A stretch of 64,000 bases of DNA from Channa striata (Eukaryota; Chordata; Actinopteri; Anabantiformes; Channidae), in contig CM065182.1 of NCBI GenBank assembly GCA_033026295.1, positions 16,822,715-16,886,714 on the forward strand, read 5' to 3'. The notes beneath the pieces are model-generated. The model ran no database searches. It saw only the letters and a list, made by a program, of their open reading frames with translations, and was not told the DNA's origin. This document shows positions 39,762 through 51,737 of the stretch, piece after piece. Numbering within the stretch: position 1 is the first letter of the stretch; every line of letters starts with the position of its first letter. The position numbers and the translations under genes are program-made.

Positions 39762-41948
39762 CTGTTTGTTGTTGTACTTCGGTTGGCTGGTCTTGTAGCT
39801 GTAATCTGAATACTGGTCTGAGCCGGTAGAGTTGTCATCTCCTCCTGTTCCTACAAAGGTGTTGGCAGCGGGCAAGTCTTGGACGGCCTGATGCTTCTGT
39901 GACGCTGATGGAGATTGGGCCTGCAGCTGGATGGAGGGTAAGGGGGAGTTGGAGCGGTAGTGCCTGCCTATATCAGGGCTACCAGGCGAATATGTTAAGG
40001 GAAGGTGTATCCTAGGGCTGTCATTGACTCCATCAAGGTTGAACTTGAGACTCTTTTGAAGACTGACCTCTTCCTCTTCCCCGAGGGGTTTTGGGGATTT
40101 CTGAGGTTTTCCTTTCCTTCCTCGTTTGCTTTTGGCATTCTTCGGTGCCTGTTTGGGTGCATATAAATCCTTAGTCTCCTTTTTGCCAGCCTGATATCCA
40201 CTCTTAGTTTCTCTTTGAATGCGATGTCGAATAAATACCACCACCAAGATCAGCATGACAACACCTGCCACGCCAGCAAGGCTCCCAAACAAAATGTTAC
40301 TTCGGTGTGCAGCAAAACCATTGTCAGGATCACCAGCAATGTCCCTATCCAAAGGTGTGTAAAGACTGTGTCCAACTAGGGCTTCCACTAAGCTGACATT
40401 TGAAATTGTTTCATTGACATAGATGTGGACCAGGGCTGTGGCATGACGCGCAGGCTTTCCTCTGTCACTCACTCGTACCACAAGGCGATGTAGTCCACCA
40501 TGTTTTCGAGTCATCTCCTTTGCTAAAGTGATCTCTCCTGTAGAAGGGGAAATACGAAATAACTGATAAGGGTTTCCACCAGCAATACTGAAGACCAGTT
40601 CTGCATTAGGACCACTGTCCAGGTCTTCAGCTTCCACTAACTCCACATGGCTGTCTGGAGAAGCTAGAGGAGACAAGCGCCTGAAAGAGGAATTGGACGG
40701 CTTAGTGACCACGGGGTCATTGTCATTTTCATCCAGTACATTTATTGTAACTCCCACATACGAAGATCTGGGGGGTTCTCCTCCATCCACTGCTTTCAGA
40801 CGGAAAGTGTAACTGCTTTCTTTCTCCCTGTCAAATGAGATGCTTGAGAGAATGGTACCTGTTCCATTTTGAACAACAAATTTTCCTCCATCTGGCTCCA
40901 CAGAGAGGTGAACGCGAGCGTTCTCACCTTTATCCACATCCAGGACGGTCACCATACCAACTGGACTGAGAGGGGGCATGTTTTCTAAAACTGAAAAGCT
41001 GTAGCCACTGAGCATAAACTTGGGATCATTGTCATTGCGGTCAAGTACTTTTATTACAACAGTTGCTGTTCCTTTATGAACAGGCGAGCCTTTATCTGCT
41101 GCCGTGACCCGGAACTCATATCGTTCTTTATGCTCACGATCAAGCGGGCTCCGGGCTCTTACTTCACCTGTATTTGGGTCAATCTCAAACAGACCTTTGA
41201 TGGATGAGTCGCCCACAATATTATAGATAAGTTCCGCATTAGTGCCACTGTCAGCATCTGAAGCTGTAACATCCAAAACTTTTTCCCCTGGTTGGTTTTC
41301 TTCAGCAAAATCTACCTCAAATAAGGTTGGGGAGAAAATTGGAGAGTTATCGTTCACATCAGTCACCTGCACCTTTAAAGAATTTGTACTGGAGAGTGCT
41401 GGATTTCCAGAATCCACAGCCACAATTTCTACTCTGTAATCTCTAACCCTTTCGTAGTCCAGGGGGGTGGTGGTCTGTAGGAAATACTTCCTCTTGTTGT
41501 CGCTGGATGAGTCGCTGGCAGGGCGCAGCTGAAAGGGCACATCTCCTGCAACTACACAGGTGACCACAGCGTTCTCACCCTCATCCTTGTCAGACACTTG
41601 GACCAAAGCAACAGCTGTTCCCACTGGCATGTCCTCTGAAATGTTAGCCACTCCTTCGCTGTGTGTCACAAGACCAATGCCACGAATCTCTACAGCTGGA
41701 GCATTGTCATTTTGATCAGTTACCTCTATAGTTACAAATGTCTTAGAGCTTTTAGGTTGAGGACCCTTATCCCTCGCCACCACGTAGAAGGACAGGCTGC
41801 TAATTTCCTCCCTGTCCAGTGATCCTTTGACATAGATTATACCAGTGGATCGATCAATTCGTAACAGTTTCGGCACTGGTTCTACTGCTTGGTGAAGGGT
41901 GTACTCAATTTCTCCATTAGGGCCCATGTCAGAGTCATTTGCTTTGAC
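39762..41948 (-). CDS. pcdh1: Protocadherin-1, second coding exon (EC3-EC7, transmembrane helix, proximal cytoplasmic tail)
   Basis: Encodes residues 266-994, continuing in phase 0 from the first exon (…SVLQ|VKANDSD…). The acceptor is TTTCATTGTAG|GTC and the donor is CAACAACAAACAG|GTAAAG. Seen: the rest of EC3 to about 353 (DQNDN 343-347), EC4 to about 471 (begins RGIGLVTHSEGVANIS; DVNDN 462-466), EC5 to about 576 (DRNDN 568-572), EC6 to about 682 (DENDN 671-675), EC7 to about 782, and a transmembrane helix at about 817-838 (ILFGSLAGVAGVVMLILVVV). Sequons lie near N367, N626, N684, N777 and N782. The cytoplasmic part starts with SGYQAGKKETKDLYAP, then a Lys/Arg-rich stretch (868-886), then the CM1 block (about 892-945, with SPRIHLPL and GRHYRSNSPLPSIQLQ), and ends at …NNKQ. 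Known family: delta-1 tails carry CM1, CM2 and CM3 (RRVTF, a PP1alpha docking motif). CM2 and CM3 must lie in later exon(s) not seen here, so the CDS is 3'-incomplete in this window. Confidence 0.97.
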
Positions 41949-42792
41949 CTACAATGAAATGGAGTCTGTGGTTAAAAGCATGAATTATCTATAACAATTT
42001 AGGTTTAGAATTAAGGGAAGCCAGTGTAGGAGTTTTTCTACTAATCACTGGTCAATGAATGAATGAATTAATGGATAACAAAATGAATGGAAGTTTGTTC
42101 ACTTTAAAGTGCAGCATGTGCACAGCTTTATCCATGTACATTTTATTATTGGCTCTATGCTTTTAGTAGTTATGTCACTGGCCTTGTTTCTCTATCACTC
42201 TTTTATTCCAGAAAGGGACCACAGAAAAGGTTCACATGAAAACATATGACAAAATACTACTGCTATTTCGTTCGTGACCATCATTGGAATTATCCAGAGA
42301 AAATACTACACTCAGCATCATACTCGTACACTTACTGACAAGGTGAATTTCTAACTGTATTTCTGCAAGTTTAATAGCACAACAAAAGCAATAAGCACCT
42401 TACTGTAATTGCCTGTACAAGTCTAATTTGACTCTGTTAAGTTCATGTATTACCCAAATTGAACATAAAAAGAAATGCAATTAAATCAATTATGAGCATG
42501 CAATTGCATATAAGATACAATATGCAATTCAAAATAGTGTGGCCTTTACCTCCAAAGAATTCTGCATAACACATTGTAAAGATTTGTTGTTGTTACACCC
42601 TTTTAAATGTTTTAAAATTACCTCACCTGAAAAAACGTACACACAAAAACAATTTAATTAATTTAATGTATTTATCATCTTTAACAAATTGGATCAGAAT
42701 TTTGATCTTTCTTGAAGCCAAATAGAAGATTCAAAACACTCACAAGCTAAACAAAAACATCAGATTTCACACGAGACACTTTTCAGTCTTAC
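41949..42792 (-). other. pcdh1: pcdh1 intron inside EC3 (844 bp, phase 0)
   Basis: Bounded by a GTAAGA donor and a TTTCATTGTAG acceptor on the minus strand. It is AT-rich and I see no exon or recognisable repeat in it. It splits the coding sequence between SVLQ and VKAND at the start of EC3. Reading through the donor adds ten residues (VRLKSVSCEI) and then a stop. Confidence 0.9.
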
Positions 42793-43587
42793 CTGCAGCA
42801 CAGAGTGCCCCACTGGACTATTTTCCAATACTTCTGCTTCATACATGGACTTTTCAAACTTGGGAGAATTATCATTGGCGTCAGTAACTACCACTCTCAG
42901 CAAAGCACTGTTGTGGCGCTGAGGATTCCCTCCATCCACTGCCTTGATGGTGAGGTCATAGGAATCCTTTAACTCACGATCTAGGTTGCCCAGTACAATG
43001 AGCTGCGGAAGCTTCCCTCCCCTGTCGTCAGCCACTTGTAGACCGAACAGGGTGGCTGCATCTGGCCCCGCAGTCAGCGCATAGTCAGCCACTCCATTCC
43101 TGTCGGTGTCCCTGTCTGTAGCTAAAGGTATGGAGAACAGTGCCCCCATGATTGTGTTCTCCGGGACAGAGATGGTGAGCACAGATGAGGGGAATTGTGG
43201 GGTGTTGTCATTGATGTCCTGTACTTCAATGCGTCCTTCAATGAGTCGTGGGCTCTGATTTTGTATCAAATCTGTCACTGATACCTCGAATTCCAAGTAG
43301 CAGGGCTTACCCTTAGCCAGTGTTCGACAGTCCCTCAGGGTCTCTCTGTCTATGGGAATCTCTGTGGTGAAAATGTCTCCCGTCTTCCCATCAACACGGA
43401 GGTAAGGCGCACCCACCTCCAGCTTGTAGAGGTGACCCGAGTCTGGCAGTCCCTGGTCCGCTGCCAGGCTACCAATAAGAGTGTTAGGGGGCTGCTCCTC
43501 CTGAACCCGATACAGGATGCTGCCTTCAGCAGAGCCACAATGCAGCACCAGGACCCAAAACAGCACTAATCGTGAGTTCAGTTCCAT
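42793..43587 (-). CDS. pcdh1: Protocadherin-1, first coding exon (signal peptide, EC1, EC2, start of EC3)
   Basis: Encodes residues 1-265 of a delta-1 protocadherin, a calcium-dependent homophilic adhesion protein of the plasma membrane. Seen: a hydrophobic signal peptide (about residues 1-21, MELNSRLVLFWVLVLHCGSA); EC1 from about residue 23, beginning with ILYRVQEEQPPNTLIGSLAA and containing YKLEVGAPYLRVDGKTGDIF, which is diagnostic of PCDH1; calcium-binding motifs IDRE (79-82), DINDN (124-128), LDRE (202-205) and DANDN (236-240); a cysteine pair C87/C96 in the EC1 loop as in mammalian PCDH1; and an N-glycosylation sequon at N110. The reading frame leaves the exon at CAG|GTAAGA (donor GT at 42792-42791), phase 0. 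The start is the first ATG before the signal peptide. Mammalian PCDH1 has a longer N-terminal leader, so an upstream start is possible but none is visible in frame next to the splice acceptor. Identification is from recalled similarity to human PCDH1, not a search. Confidence 0.97.
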
Positions 43588-43606
43588 TAGGTCATCAGAG
43601 GGCTAC
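43588..43606 (-). other. pcdh1: pcdh1 5' UTR remnant on the first coding exon, with splice acceptor and minimal uORF
   Basis: Directly upstream of the ATG, the minus strand reads a pyrimidine-rich tract ending CTCTATCGTTTCCAG, a good 3' splice site with AG at 43608-43607. This leaves 19 nt of 5' UTR on this exon and implies at least one upstream non-coding exon. Those 19 nt contain an ATG at 43595-43593 followed by one codon and a TAA whose final A is the first base of the main ATG (TAATG overlap). The main start has C at -3 and G at +4, a moderate Kozak context. Confidence 0.75.
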
Positions 43607-46600
43607 CTGGAAACGATAGAGAGAATCTGTAAAAATGCTGTAAAGATAACGCTTGGGTAGCTGCAACAACTTCCATAGGTAATGACTACTTTAAAGTTTT
43701 ATTTTAGAGATCACAGAACCCTCATCAACCAGTTCTAAAGACCAATGACACATTTTATCAGCAAGGAAAAAACTCTTTTCATTGTATTGCTCGGTTCTTC
43801 ATTGTGTTTTTTTTTTTTTTTTGTCAATAAGCTGAACCAAAACCTACAGCAGGCCCGCAAGCGCAATTTAACAATTAGGGAACAACAACAACAGAAAGAG
43901 AAGAGGCATTTTTAAAAAATGTAATCATAGCTATATCCCAGCATGGTTTCTTTTCTGTCCCAGGGCTTCAGTAGTTTCAATAAATGTCTCAGTTTTACAA
44001 ATTTCGTCTAGAAATTGATGTAGGAACAAGAAATTGTATCTTGTGAGCTTATGCACAAAACAAACTTGAGGGCCAGTGTGAATTGTTTCAGCTGTGTAAT
44101 CAAATAAAAATGAAATACAAAATCTCAGCGATTCAACACAGCCTAGGAGACTCATTATTTCAATATTACACTACTAGACAAGGAGTGGTCAAGCAATACA
44201 GCTCAAAAATAACCTACGGTATAAACATACCCTCAGCATAAATCCCTACCAATCTGCCAAGATGTTGTCTATTGACAGAGATAAACTGTTTGATTTATTT
44301 CATTACCAGACAAGCCTCTAACAACAAGGGATCGCACAGCAAGGGTCACCGAGGAAGTGAGGCAATTTATTCTTATGCAGATTATGCAATTTGGCCACTA
44401 TCATCACATGCGGCTTGCAATAATGTACAACGCAGAAATTTCCATCCTCTCTTTATTGCTACTGGCTAGTTTAAACACTGTAATCGTAATGTTTGATTCT
44501 GAACCTTTCAACTCTGTAATTACGACCCATTATTTTAGTTTATTCTTTGATCTGTATCCCCTTCAGCTACAGCATGTGCCTTTTCTCATGCTGCATTGAT
44601 TGTAGACTATAATTATTTCCTGTGTGTGAGTGCAATGTCCTATTGATAACTGAAATGGGAGCAGACACTGAGGTTAAATATTAAGATCCTTCGCCCTTGA
44701 AAACTTGTGGTGAGAATCCTTTACATGATTTGGTGTCGTGCGTTCATTCAAATCACTTAAAATGTGTCTCTTTGAACAGCCCTCTCTTTAAATAGTAGCA
44801 GAATTTCTTCTTCCTTATTATATTATTTTATGTATGAGTATTTACTTTTACTTATTGTTTTATGTTGTTTTTTTTCTGCAGAACTCTGGTTCGGCTTGTT
44901 GCGATCACATTTAAACAATGCAAAGCACTTTTTCTTTGCATTGATGAGTGTTTCATAAAAAAAGTTATCGCTATTGTGTGTTTTCAGAGCCAACTGTTGC
45001 ACTGATCGACAGTGGTTTTGATAAGTGAATTGGGTATTGTCCAGACCAGTCCATAATTCATATTACATACATATATTGTAACAGTGTTATTTTCAAAACC
45101 TTTTCGAATCATGTAACTAAAACCTGATCAAGCCTTCAAAGAAACAGCATATTTTTATTTAAAAGTAAGAGAGCATTATGTTCCATTACACACAGACACC
45201 CAACAACAGTTCCAATCATTTTTATGTACGGTAAAATTGGAAAGAAGAATACAGGTACTGGATCTAGCACCAGCCAATACTTTCAGAGAAAAAGAAGTGG
45301 GATCAGTGCAACCTTAGTGTGAGTGGGTGTGAAAGACAGAAAAATGTACTGTACATAGAGAGCGTTATTATGTGCTCATATCCTGCATCTTCTCACATAA
45401 AACAATGCTCCACAGAGGAGTGAAGCAAATGCATATTACGTTAGACACCAAAACACAAATATCGAGAAATCCAATGAGAAATCCAATTTCTCCTGAATAC
45501 GTTAAAATTGGAAGTGCATGTTATTGATGTACTAATTGCTGTGTTATCGATGTCCCCCATTTTACATTTGCAGGGGGAGTCTTTAGTCAATGTGGCATGG
45601 ACAGTAAGTGTGTTTCCTGTGTGTTCATGTGTGAAAAAAAATAAAGGTCACAGTAAAAGCATTATCTAAGTGTACACACAAAACTCTCCCTAGAATTTAT
45701 ATTTAAGAGCCAGACATAATTTGTAATTTGTAAAAACAAAGTAGTGAGTATAAGTTATTCTACACTTAATTGTGATGTAAATGTTTTATATTGTTGCCCC
45801 TATTTAAATTAAACACAAGAGCTTGTAAAAAGGTATGTTCAACAAGCTAATGGTGTAATCACTCAAATTGACTAAAGCAATTTATTACACAGTCATCTAA
45901 ATAAACCTACTCATACTCTTATGGAACCATTTCTTATAAAACAGTAAAACCTACAATTAAAACACAAGTCCTGGGTGTCATATTGGATGTAAATAAGCCA
46001 AATTATTACTTTTTTCTGTTAGTTTTTTGTTTGTATAGTTTAGGTTTGCTAAATAATTTGAACAAAATAATTTCACACAGGAACCAGAACTTTTTTTTTC
46101 TTAATGTTTTGTTTACGTGTAAATGCCTCCCTGCCATTGTAGCTACATGCTTTGATAGTGACATGATTGTTATGGTTGATGACACTCATGACTTAATGTC
46201 TTCCAGTTGGCCTCATGCCTGCTTTCCAGATGGCACTGTGCCTGGCAGCTATAGTGAAATGTTGTTCACTGTTGTTGTGTTTTTTTTATTTTAATTTATC
46301 TTAAAAGTTATTTGTGTTGCCCTCATCCAGTGAAAATTATTGCATGAACATTACAGACACTGTGATATGGTGTTTTTAGCTCACATTTCTGAACTAATTC
46401 ACAAATAATGCATCAAAAGGTTGACAGTGTCAAAATACATTTCTCAACGGCAGTGGCAAAAAGGAAACTTGTGCTAAGACTTCTCACTTCTGAGAGATGT
46501 GAGACTTCTGAGACTGCTACACATCTAACCAAAGTTCACTACCTGAGCTGCAAAATGGATAAATTAGAAGTGCTGAACACAACCAGGGGTGACATTTCCT

Positions 46601-48507
46601 GCATCTCAGCATTTTCTCTAAAAAACTTGGTTATCATCTGCCATCCCAGATGGTGTGGTAGACCCACAAGACTACAAGCTGATTTAGGCAGATCCTGATA
46701 CGCAACTCAGCAAAAAATCAAAGGGAGCAATGAGAGGTTAGTTTTCCAGTGAGTTCAAATGCATCATGTCCTGGACAATCCGTCTAATATTACATCGTTT
46801 TCTTTGTTACTCTGGGGTTTAAAGTCATGCATTCTGTGAGGAGCAGGAGGACAAACAAACTGTGCGGACATTATAACGAGATCAGGGTTTGCAGCAGTGG
46901 TACCGTGAGGAATCGTGAGGCTAAGAAACTTAAAGCCGTTTGACCATTAAAACTCACCCTGTCAACACCTAAACTCTAAGGCACCATAGTGATATTTAAC
47001 TAAGAGAGTCTCGGCAGAAACCTTTTTCATTTGTGCGCTGACCTGCCCGTTAAGACAAGAAAATTGCAGAGCTACTTTGTGATAGCCACACTATAGACCT
47101 GGCTAATGCTTGAGTGACCTCTACTGTACTACAAGCTTCATGAGTGCAGTACACACAGTATTTCCTTTATACCGAGCTATTAGAGCTCTACACAGCCTTA
47201 AAGGCTCATACTGTAATTCACTTAAGCACGCTGCAGAAAGAATCCTGCTGAAAGAGACAAATCCCAAAAATAAATAAAGAAAGACTAAACTGAGGTGAGC
47301 AACACATTCTCCGAAGAAAAAGCTTTCCACACACAATCAAAGCATCAACTATCTCGGTGAGGCAAGAACTTTCAATCTAACAGGGAAGCAGCATTCAGCA
47401 CATAGGCCCATGCTGTGCTCATGCAATGGTCCAGATGGTTCCAACTTGGAGAAAACTGAATGCAGCCTGTTCCACAGTATGGAGGTGGACCTTCAAAGAC
47501 TGTCTACTGTTTCCTCATCTCTTGTGAAGACTTTGCAAAAAGAATGCAGTAAGGGGGAAAAAAAAGTTCAGCAAAGTTGTTTAAGGAGTTTAAGACCCTG
47601 AGGAACACCGCAGAGTTGGCATGCCACATGGCAAGAACTCTGCTTGGCCAAAGCCCAGCTTATTAGAACCAATGGGCATGCCAAGGCTGTGTACAAGACT
47701 GGACCAGAGAGTCTGTGCTTCTTGACTCGGTCTCAGCTTTTGCATCACTCCACAGACTCAAAAGCTGCAAAAGAAGTTCGCTCAAGCATGCCCTTCACCT
47801 GTCAATGACCTCCAGATAAGAGCGGCTCTAAAAGGGCTGGAAAGTGGCTCGCACTCTTGCCCACCGTCACCTGGGAATTTCTGCATAAGAGCAGGTAAAT
47901 GTTAATGGGTGTTTCCATCAAAGAGACAAAATATACAAAGATATGGTAACAGAATCATCAGATGGTTCTGTGTGAAATGTCACCTCTGATTATCAAACTT
48001 GAATATCCTTTTCTAGTGGTAATACACAGAGCTCTATGAAGCTACAACGGTGTGTTTAAACAACATGTTTGTTTATATGATAATATCGCCTTTGAATAAT
48101 TAATGACAAGTAGGTTTGCTTTATTAGAAGGGCAAATATTTAAAAAAAAGCATCAAATCACAGTCAGAATATTGTAACAGTTGCAACAGCTTCTAAAAGA
48201 CTAGAAAGAGGACTCGACTTTCAGCAGTGGATGCAAGATAAAAAGATGTCTCCTCAAATTGTGGCTCCTTTTCTGTTCCTTCTGATCTCTTTCTTACCTC
48301 ATGGATCTACCCATTTTCTCCTCTGCCATCTTGAATGACAGAGAACTCCCAAATTCCTCACAGCAACTGCCTACAATCCTCAATCTCTCCACCGTTCCCC
48401 GAAGGCTCAGTGTCCAGCCCTAGTGCTGCCGCTCCGCTCCTCACAAAGGAAAAGGTGAAAGACTTCATTGGCGGCTGAACATCACTCACACTGCAACTGA
48501 GTCTCAC

Positions 48508-48547
48508 CTGGAGCCCACACACAGCGCGCCACCCAAAACCCGCCGCG
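48508..48547 (-). other. Possible 40-nt non-coding 5' exon of pcdh1
   Basis: On the minus strand a strong 3' splice site (CATTCTCTTTAACAG) is followed after 40 GC-rich, CpG-containing nucleotides by a strong donor (CTCCAG|GTGAGA). The pair lies between the CpG-rich stretch at 51 kb and the pcdh1 ATG exon, in the right orientation for an extra 5' UTR exon. There is no coding content. Chance occurrence of such a pair in 7 kb is quite possible. Confidence 0.25.
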
Positions 48548-48819
48548 CTGTTAAAGAGAATGTTTTAACGTCTACATGTCCGCAATCAACATCCTTTCAA
48601 ACTGTGCACAGTTGGTCTCATTCCCAAGAGGAATATAATTCCGTGCCTTAATGAGGCCAGGGATACTGAACCCAGTGCAGCGCGATGTGTATCAAGTTGG
48701 CCCTTACAGAAGGATCCCGCTCATTCACTCTGACTGCTAAAACTGCTCCCACATGTGTTGTGACAAAAACCTTTTGCACCACAGGCAGCTGTCAAAACTG
48801 TGTTCGGGAATGCTGATGC

Positions 48820-48827
48820 TTTATAAA
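48820..48827. promoter_or_regulatory. TATA-like octamer TTTATAAA
   Basis: A palindromic TTTATAAA sits about 270 bp upstream (minus-strand sense) of the possible 40-nt non-coding exon. It could serve either strand, but such octamers are common in AT-rich DNA, so this is weak. Confidence 0.12.
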
Positions 48828-50352
48828 TGGGAGGGGAAAACAACATAACTGGCGCCTTCTAAGCTAAGTGTTGCAACAGAGAAACAAGAAAGTTGCAGCA
48901 TGAACTGAAATATGTTGCTCTTTCGAAGATAAAAAACATATTTTTTTTCATAAAAACTCAAAATGTACCAGTACATTTATTGTGAGTGAGAAAGTGGCGA
49001 AGATAAGTCACACAAAAATAGGTATTTAAAAAATAAACAATATAATTGTGTTGCGGAGCATGTGCACCTGCCCCAGTTACCATAGAGACAGACTATGTAC
49101 TAACTGAGTCAACTCAGTGACTGACTGGGTGACATTTGCTCTTTTAAGTTGGCTGCTCTACAGGGCCAGCAGAAATGACTCAAGCGCAGAATTAACTGAA
49201 GCATAATTGTAAAATTACTAATATGTCAGAGGGTTATGGTTTTGGCCCCAAAATAAAAAAAATCTGGCATTAATGATTTTGCACTAATTTCTTGTTGGGC
49301 AGTGACAGCAGCGTTACTAGTTCATCGTGGATTTGGAATTTCAACCAGCGACAAATTAAGCGCATGGATTTCTACTGTTGGATGTGCACCTCCTTGCTTT
49401 GCTTATCTTTCCACGCTGCTAGAGTATGGCAAGATAGCGGATGATTTAATGATTTTCTCAACTGATGTGGTTTGATATATTGGCTGACTCTGCACCTTTA
49501 GCTGGTATAACAGGTAAAATCCATTACCCTCCCACCAGCATGATTTATGATGGGCACTATCACAGCTGTAGGTCCCTGTACAGCTGATCTACCAATAGAA
49601 TTTACTGCAAACTGATACTCCACACGATTCCAGTGACTGTAAACCCCAGCCACTGGTAATGAGAAAGAAATGGCCTTTGGTTGGAAACACTTGCTAAGGG
49701 CATGAGCATTTGATTTAGCTATTTATCCACACGGAAATACTGATCACTCGTATCTCCTACCAGGATAAAAAGAAATCCCATTAAATATATACACCAAGAT
49801 CACTGGGGCTGCCTTCAGCCATTTGCCCGTGCTTAAAAGGGGATATGAACATACTGACAGGTCACACACTTTATATTCTTTGTCGGTCTGTGTATGTGAC
49901 TAAAATCAGAGTTTCCTTTCATGCTTATTTTACTGTTCACTCTCTCCAGTAGCTGTTTGAGAAGTCATGTCAGAAAACCCATTTGCACCCTTTCTATGAT
50001 GTGATGTGTTTACCAAATGGCCAACAGTTAACCTTTCTCCGGCTACTCCATTAAAAGACACATTGCAAGTTATTGCACAGTATTCAGAGGGGAGGTGTTA
50101 AGGTAACAATTGTTCAATGGCCTGTTCTTTTTAGACTAGTGAACATATGAAGGCAATGCAACAAACAGTCTAGTCTTCACCCACTCACTGATCATATCAT
50201 GCAGATAGAAATATAGAAGTTGTTTGCATCCAAATAAGCTCCCAATCCTAAACAAGTGCAGGTTTATGTATTACAGATATGAGTTTTGTAGGCATGAGGG
50301 GGAAGTGGGTCTGTTTTGATCTTCTCTGTTTTGATGTCCTCATAGCCTACAG

Positions 50353-50574
50353 TATGGGGAGAACTTCCGACATCACTATGTGGAGCAGACTATTAAAATG
50401 TGCCTGGTGGTCGATGGAGTGGCGAGAAACAACACCCCGGACTCCGAGTGCAGAGCAGAGGAGATTACCCGTGTGGATGCGTTTATCAAAGATTTTGTCT
50501 CCAATTACATGCACCAATGTCTCTGTGGGGAAAACAGCCGATTAGTTATTACCATGGCAGGCTATACGTCATAA
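50353..50574 (+). other. Open reading segment after a splice-acceptor-like site, possible orphan exon
   Basis: A pyrimidine-rich tract ending CTCATAGCCTACAG is followed by an open frame of 73 codons ending in TAA at 50572-50574. It starts YGENFRHHYVEQTIKMCLVV and later contains EEITRVDAFIKDFVSNY. The segment is richer in GC than its flanks and the peptide looks protein-like, but I do not recognise a family. Against it, the other two plus-strand frames are also largely open here, as expected from local composition alone, and no partner exon was found. The strand is opposite to pcdh1. Confidence 0.2.
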
Positions 50575-50869
50575 TTATTTGCGCCAAAAAAAAAAAAAAA
50601 GTCGTTACTCGTGAGTAAACAGCTCCCAAAAAAAACGATCCTTAAATAAAGGCAATTATGGCAAGAGATGGATGAAAGAGATGGATCACAGAATTATAAC
50701 GGTGTAATAAACTGCAATTAGCCGATCACCAGCAGAAGCGATCGGACTGAAGTGGATGCGCTCATGTTGCAGCTGAAGTGCAGTGATATGAGATTTAATG
50801 AGGCTGCATCTCAAGTCTTTATGAATATGTGTGTGTTTTTTTTTAATGCAATGCACCGACTTATCGATC

Positions 50870-51650
50870 CCGCAGCGCCTCATGGACGCGTGACACCCCG
50901 CAACTTTCAACCTGTAACACCGAGCAGCGGCTGCGGCGGTTTGTCTGCTCCGAACAACTTGTTGTACGAACCGGGTATTTGGGCTCCGGCCTGCGCGTTA
51001 ACGCACGTCACTTCAAACGACAAAATCAAAGGGCTTTTTTTTTATGAAAAGAAACATCATTGACATGGCAACACGCCAACTTTCTTGGTGAATTCTGCAA
51101 CGGTTCCAGTACCTGAGCCGGAGACTTCTCTGTAAGCGCTTGTCGCGTCGCCAATGGGTCCGGAGCCGGTGCGTCCAGCGGTTCCTCCGAAGGCTCCTCA
51201 AAGCCGCCTCACTGCAACTTCAGCCGCCACCAAATCCTCCCGTGGCATCTACAACTTTCCGCGTCAAAATTCAAGATCCCGCGTCCGTCGTCCGGCGGTT
51301 TTACGGAACAGATGCGTCTTCGTGGCTGCAGAAATGGAAGTTACGAGCGATCAACAACAGAGCTGGACGATGAGGGGTCTCATTCCACAGGGGATAGTCC
51401 ACGGTGTGCCATTCCCCGATCCTCACCAACTGATCCCCGCACAGATACGCACTCGCTGGCGCATCCGTCAGCTCCAAGTTTCTCCGGCGCTTCCCTTCAC
51501 ACGAGTGGCCGCGGACGCGCTCCTAAGGACGCACTGGGTGTCTGAACGAGCGCGGCGTAAATGTCATGTTGGGCAACGTGAAACGGAATGGCCAAGCGCT
51601 CCTGAACAAGAAGCCCATCTGAAGCATTTCCAGAGAGCAAGTGGTGAGAT
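50870..51650. promoter_or_regulatory. CpG-rich stretch, candidate pcdh1 promoter and first non-coding exon
   Basis: This is the only extended GC-rich, CpG-dense segment in the window, against a generally AT-rich background. It lies about 7.3 kb upstream of the pcdh1 coding start, where a promoter with a non-coding first exon is needed because the ATG exon begins with a splice acceptor. Minus-strand donors within it include CAG|GTACTG (exon end 51113) and TTG|GTGAGG (exon end 51427). A CCAAT pentamer sits near 51151 on the plus strand. Strand, start site and exon limits are inferred, and a plus-strand or bidirectional promoter is equally possible from sequence alone. Confidence 0.55.
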
Positions 51651-51672
51651 AGTGGAGTTGCTCGTCTCTCCC

Positions 51673-51737
51673 GCACACACACACACACACACACTCACTC
51701 ACACACACACACACACACACAGTCTCTCTCTCTCCTC
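51673..51737. repeat. (CA)n…(CA)n(TC)n microsatellite at the edge of the CpG-rich stretch
   Basis: Two CA runs of about 20 bp are separated by TCACTC and followed by a TC run. They bound the CpG-rich stretch on its high-coordinate side. Confidence 0.95.

Larger units (their letters stand above)
43607..50352. other. Probable 5' intron(s) of pcdh1
   Basis: Lies between the ATG-exon acceptor and the CpG-rich stretch. It is mostly AT-rich, with a T homopolymer near 43808-43822 and a moderately CpG-richer patch at 48.36-48.72 kb holding the possible 40-nt exon. Short open frames (for example 46408-46698 and 47410-47601) show no recognisable protein. Confidence 0.6.

Noticed and set aside
39995..41439. 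Short open frames at 39995-40201 (minus) and 41242-41439 (plus) inside the pcdh1 exon
   Set aside because: They are shadow frames of the real cadherin reading frame.
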